33,667 bases of DNA from an uncultured Bacteroidales bacterium (GTDB lineage: Bacteria > Bacteroidota > Bacteroidia > Bacteroidales > Paludibacteraceae). The notes under the pieces are model-generated. The model was not told where the DNA came from. It searched no databases and saw only the letters and a program-made list of their open reading frames with translations. The first letter of the stretch is position 1, and every line of letters begins with the position of its first letter. Both the position numbers and the translations under genes were made by a program. The DNA is taken from the NCBI GenBank assembly GCA_900319995.1, contig ONQO01000009.1:1-33667 (forward strand), written 5' to 3'. Of this stretch, positions 15,338 through 23,756 are shown piece after piece.

Positions 15338-16468
15338 TTATTGGGCGAGCAAGTCCTGTACATTACTGGTGATATACTCCAACTGTTCCTCATCCAACTC
15401 TGTGTGCATGGGCAGTGAGAGCACGCATGCCGCTAATTTTTCAGCGATAGGAAAATCGCCGTCTTTGTATCTTGGGTCGCGGTATGCTTTTTGTTGATGT
15501 AGCGGCACAGGGTAGTAGATCATGGCAGGAATACCACGTTCCGCCAATCCTTCACGCAGTTGGTCTCTATCTGCTCCCACTACGCGCAACGTATATTGGT
15601 GAAAGACATGCGTAGAGTGCGCCTGACGCCCCGGAATAAGCACTTTGTTATTGTTTGCAAATGCCCTGTCATAGAATGCCGCGGCTCGTTGACGGGCGGA
15701 GATATACTCGTCTAAGTGCGGCAGTTTGGCATCTAATACGGCAGCCTGGATACTATCCAAACGGCTATTGACACCCACCATGTCGTGATGGTAGCGTACC
15801 ACCATACCGTGGTTGGCAATGGCGCGCATGCGAGCCGCCAATTCATCATCGTTGGTAAAAATAGCGCCGCCGTCGCCATAGCAGCCAAGGTTCTTGGACG
15901 GGAAGAATGAGGTGCAACCGATATGACCTATTGTTCCTGCTTGTTTCGTCTCTCCGTTGGAGAATGTGTACTTCGCGCCGATCGCTTGGCAGGCGTCTTC
16001 CACCACATACAGATGATGCTCTTCGGCAAGTTTCATGAGAGGTTCCATATCTGCGCACTGACCGAACAGATGTACTGGCACAATGGCTTTGGTGTGGGAG
16101 GTAATGGCGCGACGGACGGACTCAATGTCCATGTTCATCGTTTCCCAATTGACATCCACCACCACTGGGGTAAGACCCAATAGTGCCACTACTTCGGCGG
16201 TGGCGATGAAGGTGAACGTCGGTGTAATCACTTCATCGCCGGGTTTGAGTCCAAGACCCATTAATGCAATCTGTAGTGCGTCGGTACCGTTGCCTACGTT
16301 AATCACATGCTTTGCACCGGTGTACTGTTCCAAATGTGCCTGAAATTCCGCTACTTTTTGTCCTTTGACAAACGATGCGGAATCAATCACTTCCTGAATT
16401 CCGGTGTCTATATCCTGCTTGATTTTCGCGTACTGCGACTGCAGGTCAACCATTTGAATTTTTTTCAT
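15338..16468 (-). CDS. DegT/DnrJ/EryC1-family PLP sugar aminotransferase
   Basis: Start chosen at 16468 (MKKIQMVDLQSQYAKI), which overlaps the ybbR stop by 4 bases (ATGA); the longer reading frame is only ybbR sequence. The 376-residue protein is a type I fold PLP aminotransferase of the WecE/WbpE-like group, acting on keto sugars of nucleotide-sugar pathways. It shows NGTDALQIALMGLGLKPGDE (about 60-80), TPTFTFIATAEV, VEDACQAIGA (Asp contacts the PLP ring) and the Schiff-base lysine in FFPSKNLGCYGDGGA (about 180-190). The C-terminal half is also typical. It sits in a housekeeping array without other sugar genes, so its product is uncertain. Confidence 0.9.
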   Translation of the reverse strand: MKKIQMVDLQSQYAKIKQDIDTGIQEVIDSASFVKGQKVAEFQAHLEQYTGAKHVINVGNGTDALQIALMGLGLKPGDEVITPTFTFIATAEVVALLGLTPVVVDVNWETMNMDIESVRRAITSHTKAIVPVHLFGQCADMEPLMKLAEEHHLYVVEDACQAIGAKYTFSNGETKQAGTIGHIGCTSFFPSKNLGCYGDGGAIFTNDDELAARMRAIANHGMVVRYHHDMVGVNSRLDSIQAAVLDAKLPHLDEYISARQRAAAFYDRAFANNNKVLIPGRQAHSTHVFHQYTLRVVGADRDQLREGLAERGIPAMIYYPVPLHQQKAYRDPRYKDGDFPIAEKLAACVLSLPMHTELDEEQLEYITSNVQDLLAQ

Positions 16469-17406
16469 TGCTCTAACAAGTATTCCACTTCGCCGGGATA
16501 GACCCAAGCGGAAGTAATATGCGAATTTGCGGAGTAGTCAAGCTCCACGTCCAGTTTGTCTTTACGTTCGGGATTGTACGTGCAGAATACGTTGATATCC
16601 GAAGCTTTTACTTGTGCGAAATGCGAAACGCCAACACGCACACTGACCTCCACTTCGTCAGGAAACAGTCGTATCCGATAGTTTTCCGGCGCGTTTTTTA
16701 CTATTAGTTTGAGGGCGAATTTCTTTTCTGTAAACTGCTCCGTAATAATCTGTACCACAGTACTATCAGTCTCCGGGCGTATCCCTTTCGGAATGGCGAT
16801 GGCTATCGGCTTCCGGAGCGTATCGCTCAGATTGTCAAACACTACATGCTCTGTGTACAGGGTGTCAATGGTACGCAAATCTTTCGCCTTCCCGAATATT
16901 TTTATATGGCTTTGCGACAGCGTAGGAATACCCACTGTCTGGTAGCCGTTGGCTGTCTGAATATCCCCGTTAAAACACAACACCACGGTTTTTTCCTGCT
17001 CCGTGAAATACGGGCACCGGATTTCTTCGGGAACGGTTTCGATGAGGTTGCTGTTGTCTTGCAGTATGGCTTTGATACTGCTACGCAGGTCATTGGCGGG
17101 AATTTGAATCACCCCTTTCTCTCCATGAATATACGGGTGTAAATCGATAGTGATTTGCAGCGAATTACGGTGATAGGCATCTAAACGGTGACCGGCATCG
17201 CGCACCTCAATCATTACTTCGTCAGGAAGCCCTTCTTCGTCCAAACCGATATTGTCCGGTTTACCTGTGTAACAAATATGTACGGGCACACGCGTATTAC
17301 GCACGGACTGCATTGCGTGGCCGTACCATATCATTGTTGCCAGAACGAAGAATAACAGAAAGGTGGCTATGTTCGCTCCGTTAATGTGTTTGAGCAGTTT
17401 TTGCAT
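16465..17406 (-). CDS. YbbR-domain (CdaR-like) envelope protein
   Basis: The 313-residue protein has one N-terminal membrane segment (about residues 13-30, ATFLLFFVLATMIWYG) followed by an extracytoplasmic beta-rich part with two to three YbbR-like repeats (for example VPVHICYTGKP, VMIEVRDAG, VEVSVRV). YbbR/CdaR proteins in Firmicutes regulate the cyclic-di-AMP synthase CdaA; in Bacteroidota the same domain is usually found after nusB and yajC, as here, and its role is not established. It begins 12 bases after yajC. It ends with the 4-base overlap into the aminotransferase gene. Confidence 0.83.
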   Translation of the reverse strand: MQKLLKHINGANIATFLLFFVLATMIWYGHAMQSVRNTRVPVHICYTGKPDNIGLDEEGLPDEVMIEVRDAGHRLDAYHRNSLQITIDLHPYIHGEKGVIQIPANDLRSSIKAILQDNSNLIETVPEEIRCPYFTEQEKTVVLCFNGDIQTANGYQTVGIPTLSQSHIKIFGKAKDLRTIDTLYTEHVVFDNLSDTLRKPIAIAIPKGIRPETDSTVVQIITEQFTEKKFALKLIVKNAPENYRIRLFPDEVEVSVRVGVSHFAQVKASDINVFCTYNPERKDKLDVELDYSANSHITSAWVYPGEVEYLLEQ

Positions 17407-17418
17407 TCACACCAATAC

Positions 17419-17802
17419 TTATTTCTTTGCCTCGTTGGCTGCCATGGCTGCGTCGGTGGCATCTACATAGACGCTCTCTTTGCTCACTTTGAGCGTTACG
17501 TCTTTGGATACGGTGATGATAAAACTGTTCTCCTGAACTTCCTTAATCTCTCCGAAGATACCGCCTGCGGTAACAATCTTGTCACCTTTCTTCAACGCAT
17601 CGCGCTGTTTCTGCAACTCTTTCTGTTTTTTCGTCTGAGGGCGGATCATGAAGAAATAGAATACTACAAAAATCAGTAGCATCATGATAATCATGGAGAA
17701 ACCTCCACCGCTTGATTTGGCGACTTCCTGACCGGCGTCAGTAGTTGCGTTTACCATCAAGTTTCCGTCGCTTTGTGCGAATAATAAAATCAAATCTAAC
17801 AT
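17419..17802 (-). CDS. yajC: Preprotein translocase accessory subunit YajC
   Basis: The 127-residue protein shows the YajC pattern: one hydrophobic segment (about 37-53, MIIMMLLIFVVFYFF) directly followed by MIRPQTKKQKELQKQ and then the small domain KKGDKIVTAGGIFGEIKEV with FIITVSKDVTLKVSKESV. YajC associates with SecDF at the Sec translocon in the inner membrane. The N-terminal ~30 residues before the segment are longer than in proteobacteria, as is usual in Bacteroidales. It follows nusB after a 41-base AT-rich gap. Confidence 0.96.
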   Translation of the reverse strand: MLDLILLFAQSDGNLMVNATTDAGQEVAKSSGGGFSMIIMMLLIFVVFYFFMIRPQTKKQKELQKQRDALKKGDKIVTAGGIFGEIKEVQENSFIITVSKDVTLKVSKESVYVDATDAAMAANEAKK

Positions 17803-17843
17803 ACTATTAATAAATTAAAATGAATAAATCGTCATATGGTAAA

Positions 17844-18797
17844 TCATTTCACGGTAAGCACCTTGAAAAACTTGCCTTCGTTCCGCATGTCGCGCAGTAT
17901 CTCGGTTAGAATACCATTGAGGAACATGTAACTCTTGTCCCCTGAATAAGTCTTGGCCAGTTCGATATACTCGTTTAGAGAGACGGTCAGTGCGATGTCT
18001 TCGAAATGGAGTATTTCTGCCAAGGCTGTCTCCGCTAACACGCGGTCCATGTACGCGATACGGTCTGCGTCCCAACCCTTTAGATGGTTGTTAATCAACT
18101 CCTCGTACTGAGCATGACCTTCGATAGCTTTGTCCAACAACCCTATCGCGAATTGCAACTCATCCTCGCTGTCGAACATCTCTAACAGAGGTGTATCGGG
18201 TGTACTGTCCGATTTGAAGCGCTTGATGGTTTTGATTACGTAACTGAGGACAATATCGGCATCAACGGTCCAATTCGATTTATCCAATACCACCTCCATC
18301 TCATCTAATGCGTCGGCAAGTGTCTCGCTGTTTGTCAGCAGATGTTGGTAGATCTGCCGCCATATGCGCTTGTCATCCTCATAGGTGCATGTGTCTGATT
18401 CCATATATTGACGGTAGAAATCGCTTTCCGTCAACTGACGGTACACCTCGCTCACTGCTTGCATGCCGCTATCCCATGCTAAATGCTGCTCCGATATGCG
18501 GGAGCGAAGAGCTCGATTGTCAAATAACTGCTGCGCCAAGCGATTCGATACAAAACGGCGATTGGGCTGCCAATTGGCATGAGTCGCACGGGCACGACCG
18601 ATTTGGTCCTCTATATGCTGTTGGGCATATGCGGTCAATTGGTTGGCAAAATCCAGCAGAATGAAATATAAATCATATGTGTCGGCAAAACTCTTACGCA
18701 ACTCTTTGCGAGCCGTGCCTGGTGTTTTGTCTCCGTCTTTGTAGTACGCGAACAGCGTTTGGATGACACGCGTTCGAACCATTGTTCTGTTTATCAT
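17844..18797 (-). CDS. nusB: Transcription antitermination factor NusB (long Bacteroidota form)
   Basis: I use the ATG at 18795-18797 (MINRTMVRTRVIQTLFAYY); the open frame upstream covers the promoter. The protein has 317 residues, about twice the E. coli NusB. Bacteroidota NusB has this long form, with an N-terminal helical extension before the NusB RNA-binding fold. The C-terminal half carries the diagnostic part: WDADRIAYMDRVLAETALAEI, then NEYIELAKTYS and FLNGILTEI. It binds boxA RNA with NusE for rRNA antitermination. It is the first gene of the long minus-strand array and has its own promoter, divergent from the DUF3276 gene. Confidence 0.94.
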   Translation of the reverse strand: MINRTMVRTRVIQTLFAYYKDGDKTPGTARKELRKSFADTYDLYFILLDFANQLTAYAQQHIEDQIGRARATHANWQPNRRFVSNRLAQQLFDNRALRSRISEQHLAWDSGMQAVSEVYRQLTESDFYRQYMESDTCTYEDDKRIWRQIYQHLLTNSETLADALDEMEVVLDKSNWTVDADIVLSYVIKTIKRFKSDSTPDTPLLEMFDSEDELQFAIGLLDKAIEGHAQYEELINNHLKGWDADRIAYMDRVLAETALAEILHFEDIALTVSLNEYIELAKTYSGDKSYMFLNGILTEILRDMRNEGKFFKVLTVK

Positions 18798-18821
18798 AGA
18801 TTGTCTCAATAAAAAACCGCG

Positions 18822-18853
18822 CAAAGTTACAAAAAAAAATGCATATGTGCAAA
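18822..18853 (-). promoter_or_regulatory. Promoter of nusB and the downstream array
   Basis: On the minus strand TTTG (18850-18853), a 20-base spacer containing CATATGCAT plus a T-run, and TAACTTTG (18822-18829). Both boxes match the Bacteroidota consensus exactly. It is divergent from the promoter at 18879-18910. Confidence 0.85.
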
Positions 18854-18878
18854 AAAAATGCAAATTTAATCGTATTTA

Positions 18879-18910
18879 TTTGTGTAAATAGATTTTTTTT
18901 ACTAATTTTG
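18879..18910 (+). promoter_or_regulatory. Promoter of the DUF3276 gene
   Basis: TTTG (18879-18882), 20-base spacer, TAATTTTG (18903-18910); the start codon is at 18939. It lies 25 bases from the divergent nusB promoter, so one bound regulator could affect both. Confidence 0.85.
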
Positions 18911-18938
18911 CGGCGTTTTTTGTAAATATACTGAAGAA

Positions 18939-19331
18939 ATGGAGAAGAATCAGGAAGAGAGACGCGAACAGGAGATTGTTTACAGCCGTTCGGTCAAAGC
19001 CGGGAAGCGTATTTATTATTTGGATGTACGCAAAGCACGAAATGAGGATTTGTACCTCTGTATAACGGAGAGCAAACGTCGTCAGGGAGAGGGAGAAGAA
19101 ACACCTTCGTTTGAGAAGCACAAAGTATTCCTCTATAAAGAAGATTTTGCGCATTTTACAGAGGGACTGCAGGACGTTATTGCATATGTTCAGCAACAGT
19201 TGGGAACTATTGAGGAACGTCCTGAATGGAATCCCGAAAATCAGGACAAGCAAGAAGACGCAGCCGAACCGAAAAATGCTGAGGCTGCCGAAGAAACAAA
19301 GAAAAAAGGACTCTTTGGAATCTTTAAATAG
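18939..19331 (+). CDS. DUF3276 / PUR-alpha-like nucleic-acid-binding protein
   Basis: The 130-residue protein matches the DUF3276 family of Bacteroidota and spirochaetes, whose Borrelia member is the PUR-domain DNA/RNA-binding protein. The domain covers about residues 12-85: IVYSRSVKAGKRIYYLDVRK, then DLYLCITESKRR and FEKHKVFLYKEDFAHF. The tail (about 90-130) is acidic and ends KKKGLFGIFK. It probably binds single-stranded or A/T-rich nucleic acid, but targets are unknown. It is a single-gene unit, convergent with coaBC. Confidence 0.87.
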   Translation: MEKNQEERREQEIVYSRSVKAGKRIYYLDVRKARNEDLYLCITESKRRQGEGEETPSFEKHKVFLYKEDFAHFTEGLQDVIAYVQQQLGTIEERPEWNPENQDKQEDAAEPKNAEAAEETKKKGLFGIFK

Positions 19332-19359
19332 TCCTTCTTTGAACGCGAAAAAGACCAAC

Positions 19360-19400
19360 GACCTTTTAACGAGGTTTTAATGACCTTTTAACGAGGTTTT
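19360..19400. repeat. Direct repeat of 19 bases between convergent genes
   Basis: GACCTTTTAACGAGGTTTT occurs at 19360-19378 and again at 19382-19400. Each copy contains ACCT/AGGT as a small inverted repeat with T-runs, so the pair could act as a weak terminator region for the DUF3276 gene. Confidence 0.6.
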
Positions 19401-19410
19401 GTAATGAGCA

Positions 19411-20628
19411 TTAATTGCCGCAGAATAGACGGTCAATAATTTGCTCCGCTATTACATCTTTGCTTTGCAAAGGCAGTTCGACAGAGTTGCCGTTTGCGAA
19501 GAGGATAGTTACGCGGTTGGTATCGGTTCCGAAACCGGCTCCTGTGTCGCGGAGCGAATTCAATACAATGGCATTCAAATGTTTGCGTTCCAGTTTATGG
19601 AGCGCATTTTTTGTTTCGTTTTGCGTCTCCAAAGCAAAGCCGAACAATTGCTGGTTGGCTCGTTTCCGTTCGCCTAATGTGCGTGCTATATCAGGAGTGG
19701 TTATCAGATGGAGATCCATTTCTGTCTGCCCTGACTCTTTCTTGATTTTCTCCTCCGCTATTTGTGCTGGTGTAAAATCCGCCACAGCTGCACATAGTAT
19801 AGCGCTGTCGGAGTGAGCCCATTCAGCATTGCATACTTCGTACATCGCTTGGGCCGACATGGCGTCTGTTCTGTGAATGGTTCCGAAAGGATTTAGTACC
19901 TGCGCTGTCACTGAACCGCAGACAAGACTCACTTCTGCGCCTCGGCGTGAGCACGCATGTGCCAATGATATGCCCATCTTGCCCGTTGAGTAATTGCTGA
20001 TAAAACGAACAGGGTCAATCTTTTCTTGCGTTCCTCCTGCGGTAATAAGCACACGCTTGCCAACCATTGTCTTGGGCGTCAGCGCATATTCCAGTGCTTC
20101 TTGTAGCACTGCCGTTTCCGGCATACGACCTTTTCCTGTTGTGCCGCAGGCTAACGGACCTTCGTCTGGTTCTACTATGGCTACATTATCCCATCCGCGG
20201 AGAGTTTTCACGGCATGCTGCGTAGCGGGGTTTGACCACATCTTGTCATTCATGGCTGGCGCAAAAACAATAGGCTTGCGGGCCACGCATGAGCATATGG
20301 TCGTTGTTAACGCATCGTCTGCTATTCCCACTGCTGCTTTTGCAAGCACGTTAGCCGTGGCTGGCGCAACAAGCATTACATCTGCCCATTCGGGCAGAGA
20401 AATATGTTCTGTTGAATGCTCGTTGATGGCTGCGAATACATCCGAATAAACTCTGCTACCCGAAAGGGTCTGCAGAGTTAATTCTGTGACGAACTCAAGT
20501 GCGTTCTTTGTTGTTGTTACCCTTACTTCTGCTCCGGCTTTTACTAAAGAGCGAATCAGTTCGGGAATCTTGTATGCCGCTATTCCGCCACTTATCCCGA
20601 CAATAATATGTTTGCCTTGTAAAGCCAT
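19411..20628 (-). CDS. coaBC: Bifunctional phosphopantothenoylcysteine decarboxylase / phosphopantothenate-cysteine ligase
   Basis: The 405-residue protein carries out two steps of coenzyme A synthesis. The CoaC half (about 1-185) is a flavoprotein decarboxylase: GISGGIAAYK, the active-site His in HISLPEWAD (about residue 75), and the substrate-binding PAMNDKMW. The CoaB half (about 190-405) has VLITAGGTQEKIDPVRFISNY, AAVADF and the lysine motif KIKK (about 287). Length is normal. It lies 18 bases after the omega-subunit gene, in the order bamD-rpoZ-coaBC. Confidence 0.97.
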   Translation of the reverse strand: MALQGKHIIVGISGGIAAYKIPELIRSLVKAGAEVRVTTTKNALEFVTELTLQTLSGSRVYSDVFAAINEHSTEHISLPEWADVMLVAPATANVLAKAAVGIADDALTTTICSCVARKPIVFAPAMNDKMWSNPATQHAVKTLRGWDNVAIVEPDEGPLACGTTGKGRMPETAVLQEALEYALTPKTMVGKRVLITAGGTQEKIDPVRFISNYSTGKMGISLAHACSRRGAEVSLVCGSVTAQVLNPFGTIHRTDAMSAQAMYEVCNAEWAHSDSAILCAAVADFTPAQIAEEKIKKESGQTEMDLHLITTPDIARTLGERKRANQQLFGFALETQNETKNALHKLERKHLNAIVLNSLRDTGAGFGTDTNRVTILFANGNSVELPLQSKDVIAEQIIDRLFCGN

Positions 20629-20646
20629 TGTCTGGCGACTCTTGAC

Positions 20647-20979
20647 TTATTTCAGCGCTTCATCGCGGTTGCCGCTACGGTAAACGAGGTCGCCGTCGAT
20701 AAACTCTTGGGTTGCCATTAGAGTGGGTTTCGGCAAACGCTCATATTGACGGCTGATCTCTATTTGCTCGCGATTTTCAAATGTCTCCTCAAGGTTGTCT
20801 TGAGGAATAGAAAAATCTTGTAACTTTGCGTCTAACTCGCGCTTGATACCTGCGCTGATTTGGTTCGCACGTTTGGCGATGATGGCTACGGTTTCATACA
20901 CGTTGCCTACTGGCTCGGTCAATTGGTTAATGTCGCGTGTCACCGTGTTGGTCGGTGCTTTTGAATTTTTGTAATCCAT
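20647..20979 (-). CDS. rpoZ: RNA polymerase omega subunit (Rpb6-like, Bacteroidota form)
   Basis: The 110-residue protein starts MDYKNSKAPTNTVTRDINQL and contains YETVAIIAKRANQISAGIK (about 30-48), the omega/Rpb6 helix with the R-A-x-Q-I motif, then EEVF/EETFENREQIEISRQYE and LPKPTLMATQEF. This fits the Bacteroidota omega subunit, which helps fold and hold the beta' subunit. It lies between bamD and coaBC, the expected context. Function by family; the match is specific to this phylum. Confidence 0.9.
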   Translation of the reverse strand: MDYKNSKAPTNTVTRDINQLTEPVGNVYETVAIIAKRANQISAGIKRELDAKLQDFSIPQDNLEETFENREQIEISRQYERLPKPTLMATQEFIDGDLVYRSGNRDEALK

Positions 20980-21016
20980 ATATCTTTATACTTTTAATGA
21001 TCTGTTCTCAATTCAA

Positions 21017-21823
21017 CTACTCCTTCGTGATTTTCTTTATTTGCACGAGCATCCTGTCTGCCTCTTTGCGGTGTTTGGATTCAGGATATTCGGTCACGAA
21101 ATTATAGTATTCGTCTTGCGCCTCGCGCGCTCGGTCAAGTTTCTTGTCTTCAAACGAATTGATAGTTTGCTGGTATTTCGACTGCATAATTAGCCAGTTG
21201 AAATCCTCCTGATAGCTGTTACTCGGGTAGTTCTTCAGCGCGTTCTTTGCTACAATCTCGCAACTCAGATAATTGTTGCCGAGATAACTGCCTAAGTTGT
21301 AATACAGTTTCGCACTTTGCAATTCTTTGTAAGCCAATTTGTCGTACAACTCGTTCATTTCCAGATAAGCTTGCTCTGCGTACGGGCTCTCCGGATATAG
21401 TTCAGTGAACTGCGTCAGCGCCTCTATGGCATCTTTGGTGATCGTTTGGTCCAAACGGGCGTCAGGAGAATCCAAATACTGACAGTGACCTATCTGGAAA
21501 TACGCTTCTGTCGCGTACTTACCTTTCGGGTAGTTGCGGACATAGGCTTTGTAGTAGTCAGTCGCGGATTCATACAACTTTTGACCCATATAGCACCTTC
21601 CCAAATATGCAAGTATATCCTCCGAACGCTCGGTGCCTTTGTAATAACCTGTAACGTCATCTAATAGTGTTTGTGCTTTCACATACTGCTTCTGGTTGAA
21701 ATACTGTAAAGCCGCTTGGTATTTCTCCTCCGCGTTGGTCGATTTCAACAACTTCTGATACTCTCCGCAACTGGTTAGGAAGAGTATCACCCATAATAAT
21801 ATGAAATATGTTTTTTTGCGCAT
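21017..21823 (-). CDS. bamD: Outer membrane assembly lipoprotein BamD
   Basis: The 268-residue protein begins with a lipoprotein signal peptide (MRKKTYFILLWVILFLTSC, lipobox LTSC, mature Cys at 19). It continues with TPR-like repeats, for example AEEKYQAALQYFNQKQY, AYLGRCYMGQKLYESATDYY and AYFQIGHCQY. BamD is the essential lipoprotein partner of BamA for inserting beta-barrel proteins in the outer membrane. Length and layout fit. The ATG lies 18 bases after the -7 box of its promoter, and it leads the bamD-rpoZ-coaBC operon. Confidence 0.94.
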   Translation of the reverse strand: MRKKTYFILLWVILFLTSCGEYQKLLKSTNAEEKYQAALQYFNQKQYVKAQTLLDDVTGYYKGTERSEDILAYLGRCYMGQKLYESATDYYKAYVRNYPKGKYATEAYFQIGHCQYLDSPDARLDQTITKDAIEALTQFTELYPESPYAEQAYLEMNELYDKLAYKELQSAKLYYNLGSYLGNNYLSCEIVAKNALKNYPSNSYQEDFNWLIMQSKYQQTINSFEDKKLDRAREAQDEYYNFVTEYPESKHRKEADRMLVQIKKITKE

Positions 21824-21840
21824 TTCACCAAATTAGCCGA

Positions 21841-21872
21841 CAAAGATACTGCTTTTTTTTGATATATGCAAG
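21841..21872 (-). promoter_or_regulatory. Promoter of the bamD-rpoZ-coaBC operon
   Basis: On the minus strand CTTG (21869-21872), a 20-base spacer starting CATATATC with an A-run, then TATCTTTG (21841-21848). The spacer closely resembles those of the WalJ-like and DUF349 promoters. Confidence 0.8.
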
Positions 21873-21880
21873 AAAAAATG

Positions 21881-22936
21881 TTATTTTGTAATCATTTCTG
21901 CCCAATTTGGTGATGTAATGACGCTCAAACTGTCATTTTCTGCTACTATCAGGTAGCAAGCAGCATCGCCTGCGCGTTCAATCATACGAAGCGCTTCTTC
22001 TTTGCCGAGTACCATGCAGGCGGTTGCCATGGCATCGGCGCGCATACAACTGCTACTGACCACGGTGGCGCTGAGCACCGAATGTTGCACGGGCTCGCCT
22101 GTTCGCGGGTCAATCGTGTGGCTGCGACGTTCGCCGTTAACATAATAGTAATTGAGATAGTTGCCGCTCGTCGCCATACATATGCTGCTTGCGGACACTA
22201 CTTCCTGCAACTCCGCCTGTGCTCCTTCGTTGTTCAGATTCGGCTTGCTGATACCGATGATCCAAGGAGAGCCTTTGTCGTTCACACCTTTTGCCACGAC
22301 TTCTCCACCTATATCAACCAGATAATTTGTGCATCCGTGGTTGCGTAGTACGTCGGCGATCACATCACATGCCTGACCTTTGGCTACTGCGCCGCCGTCT
22401 ATTTGGACTCTCTGGTCGGACTTGATAATCCGATGGTCAACCAATTTTACTTTGTCAAAACCGACAAAAGCCATCAGACTGTCTATGACATGTTTGTCTT
22501 TTGTTCTTTGTGTTTCTTTGGTTCCTTGGTTACCAAAACCCCAGTAGTTGACTAACGGGGCAACGGTAACGTCAAATGCACCGCCGGACAAGTTATATAC
22601 GCGCTCAGCCTCTGCCCACATGTTCTCAAAATAGACATTGGTCGTAGTGTCGCGGTTGGCGTTAATAGCCGACAGGACAGAGTGGGGATTGAACATACTC
22701 AGACTGTTGTCGAAATCCTTGAATGCGGTTTGAATATCCTTCTCCAAATCCGCTTGGGCTTCATAGCGTATATTATAGTACGTGCCGAAAATATGCCCCT
22801 GATTATGGTAATAACTATTCTTGGGATTGTTGTCCCAACCCCATATCAGCAGCGCTGCCAAACCTACGCCTAACAGCGCGCTGAGACTCTTTTTGTTATT
22901 CGCCTGTATCACCCAACTGTCAATTATCAAAACCAA
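21881..22936 (-). CDS. apbE: FAD:protein FMN transferase (ApbE family)
   Basis: ApbE attaches FMN covalently to target proteins (for example NqrC/RnfG-type subunits), using FAD and Mg2+ outside the cytoplasmic membrane. The 351-residue protein has an N-terminal membrane anchor (about 17-33), GHIFGTYYNIRY (about 47), FDNSLSMFNPHSVLSAIN, GGAFDVTVAPLVNYWGFG, the nucleotide-binding QIDGGAVAKGQACD, YLVDIGGEV and the C-terminal SHTIDPRTGEP, SSSCMRADAMATACMVLG (metal-binding Asp/Thr). Residues about 134-150 (GNQGTKETQRTKDKH) come from a purine-rich low-complexity stretch. No flavinylation target is encoded nearby. It overlaps the upstream barrel gene by 10 bases. Confidence 0.94.
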   Translation of the reverse strand: MVLIIDSWVIQANNKKSLSALLGVGLAALLIWGWDNNPKNSYYHNQGHIFGTYYNIRYEAQADLEKDIQTAFKDFDNSLSMFNPHSVLSAINANRDTTTNVYFENMWAEAERVYNLSGGAFDVTVAPLVNYWGFGNQGTKETQRTKDKHVIDSLMAFVGFDKVKLVDHRIIKSDQRVQIDGGAVAKGQACDVIADVLRNHGCTNYLVDIGGEVVAKGVNDKGSPWIIGISKPNLNNEGAQAELQEVVSASSICMATSGNYLNYYYVNGERRSHTIDPRTGEPVQHSVLSATVVSSSCMRADAMATACMVLGKEEALRMIERAGDAACYLIVAENDSLSVITSPNWAEMITK

Positions 22937-23733
22937 ACTCCAACGCCGATACAGCCGTTCAGTTTTTGGTTGTACAGTTTATCATCGCCGGCTTTGCCGA
23001 TGAATGCGTTCTGTGCGTTCACATGATCCGGGTTGAGCGAACCTTGTGCGAAGAGATCGAGTGTCATATACTCGAACTCAAACTCTTTGTTGAGTTTGAT
23101 GCTGATATTCGTGCAGGCGAATTTCTCATTGCCGTACAGGTCGCTTGCCCAAGGAGAGAGACCGATCTGACCGCCGAGAGTCAGACCGATATTGTCCCAT
23201 GTGTAGTCGTAACCCAACTCGATATAAGTACTCCACGCGCGTTTCTCGTCGCCGTTTTCATCCTCAATCATATCGGCGCCGGCAACGGTGGTGTACCAGT
23301 TGATATAGGCGTTCTGCTCGAAGAAATGGTCAAAACTGTAACCCAACGAGATCTCCGAAGTTGCGCTACTGAAATCATCACAGTAGTAATACTCGGTAAA
23401 ACCGACGGTTGCACCGTAAGCCGTGAACGTTGCCATAAAATCCACCTCAGGCATGAACATTGTGTATCCGCGGCCGTCGTTCTTGTTCGCTTTCCACTGC
23501 CAGTCCGATGCGCCAAGGTTTGCCCATGCACCTGCACGGAACTGAATAGCTCCATCTTTGGCATCAAATCCGACCAAACCCTCGGGTTGAAAACTCAAAC
23601 CGCCATTGTACTGTCCGCGCCATAAATAGGAACTGACCAACTCGGCGCCTGCCTCATAGGCAAACTCCACTTCTGCTTTTGCAGTCATCACAACCGCCAT
23701 TACTGCGGTTACTAATGCGAATACCTTTTTCAT
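22927..23733 (-). CDS. Outer-membrane beta-barrel protein (TorF-like putative porin)
   Basis: I start at 23733 (MKKVFALVTAVMAVVMTAKA), which gives a clean signal peptide with cleavage after AKA; the frame upstream is repeat-derived. The mature part (~248 residues) has alternating hydrophobic/aromatic strands and ends in GCIGVGVWF, the C-terminal aromatic residue typical of outer-membrane barrels. The segment AELVSSYLWRGQYNGGLSFQP and the following AGAWANLG resemble the TorF-type putative porin family; this is from memory, not a search. It is a paralogue of the protein encoded at 23923-24849, sharing YLWRG, STYIEL-Y and a W-rich third quarter. It is coupled to apbE by a 10-base overlap. Confidence 0.72.
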   Translation of the reverse strand: MKKVFALVTAVMAVVMTAKAEVEFAYEAGAELVSSYLWRGQYNGGLSFQPEGLVGFDAKDGAIQFRAGAWANLGASDWQWKANKNDGRGYTMFMPEVDFMATFTAYGATVGFTEYYYCDDFSSATSEISLGYSFDHFFEQNAYINWYTTVAGADMIEDENGDEKRAWSTYIELGYDYTWDNIGLTLGGQIGLSPWASDLYGNEKFACTNISIKLNKEFEFEYMTLDLFAQGSLNPDHVNAQNAFIGKAGDDKLYNQKLNGCIGVGVWF

Positions 23734-23756
23734 TTTCTGTTTGTTATATGTTTTTA

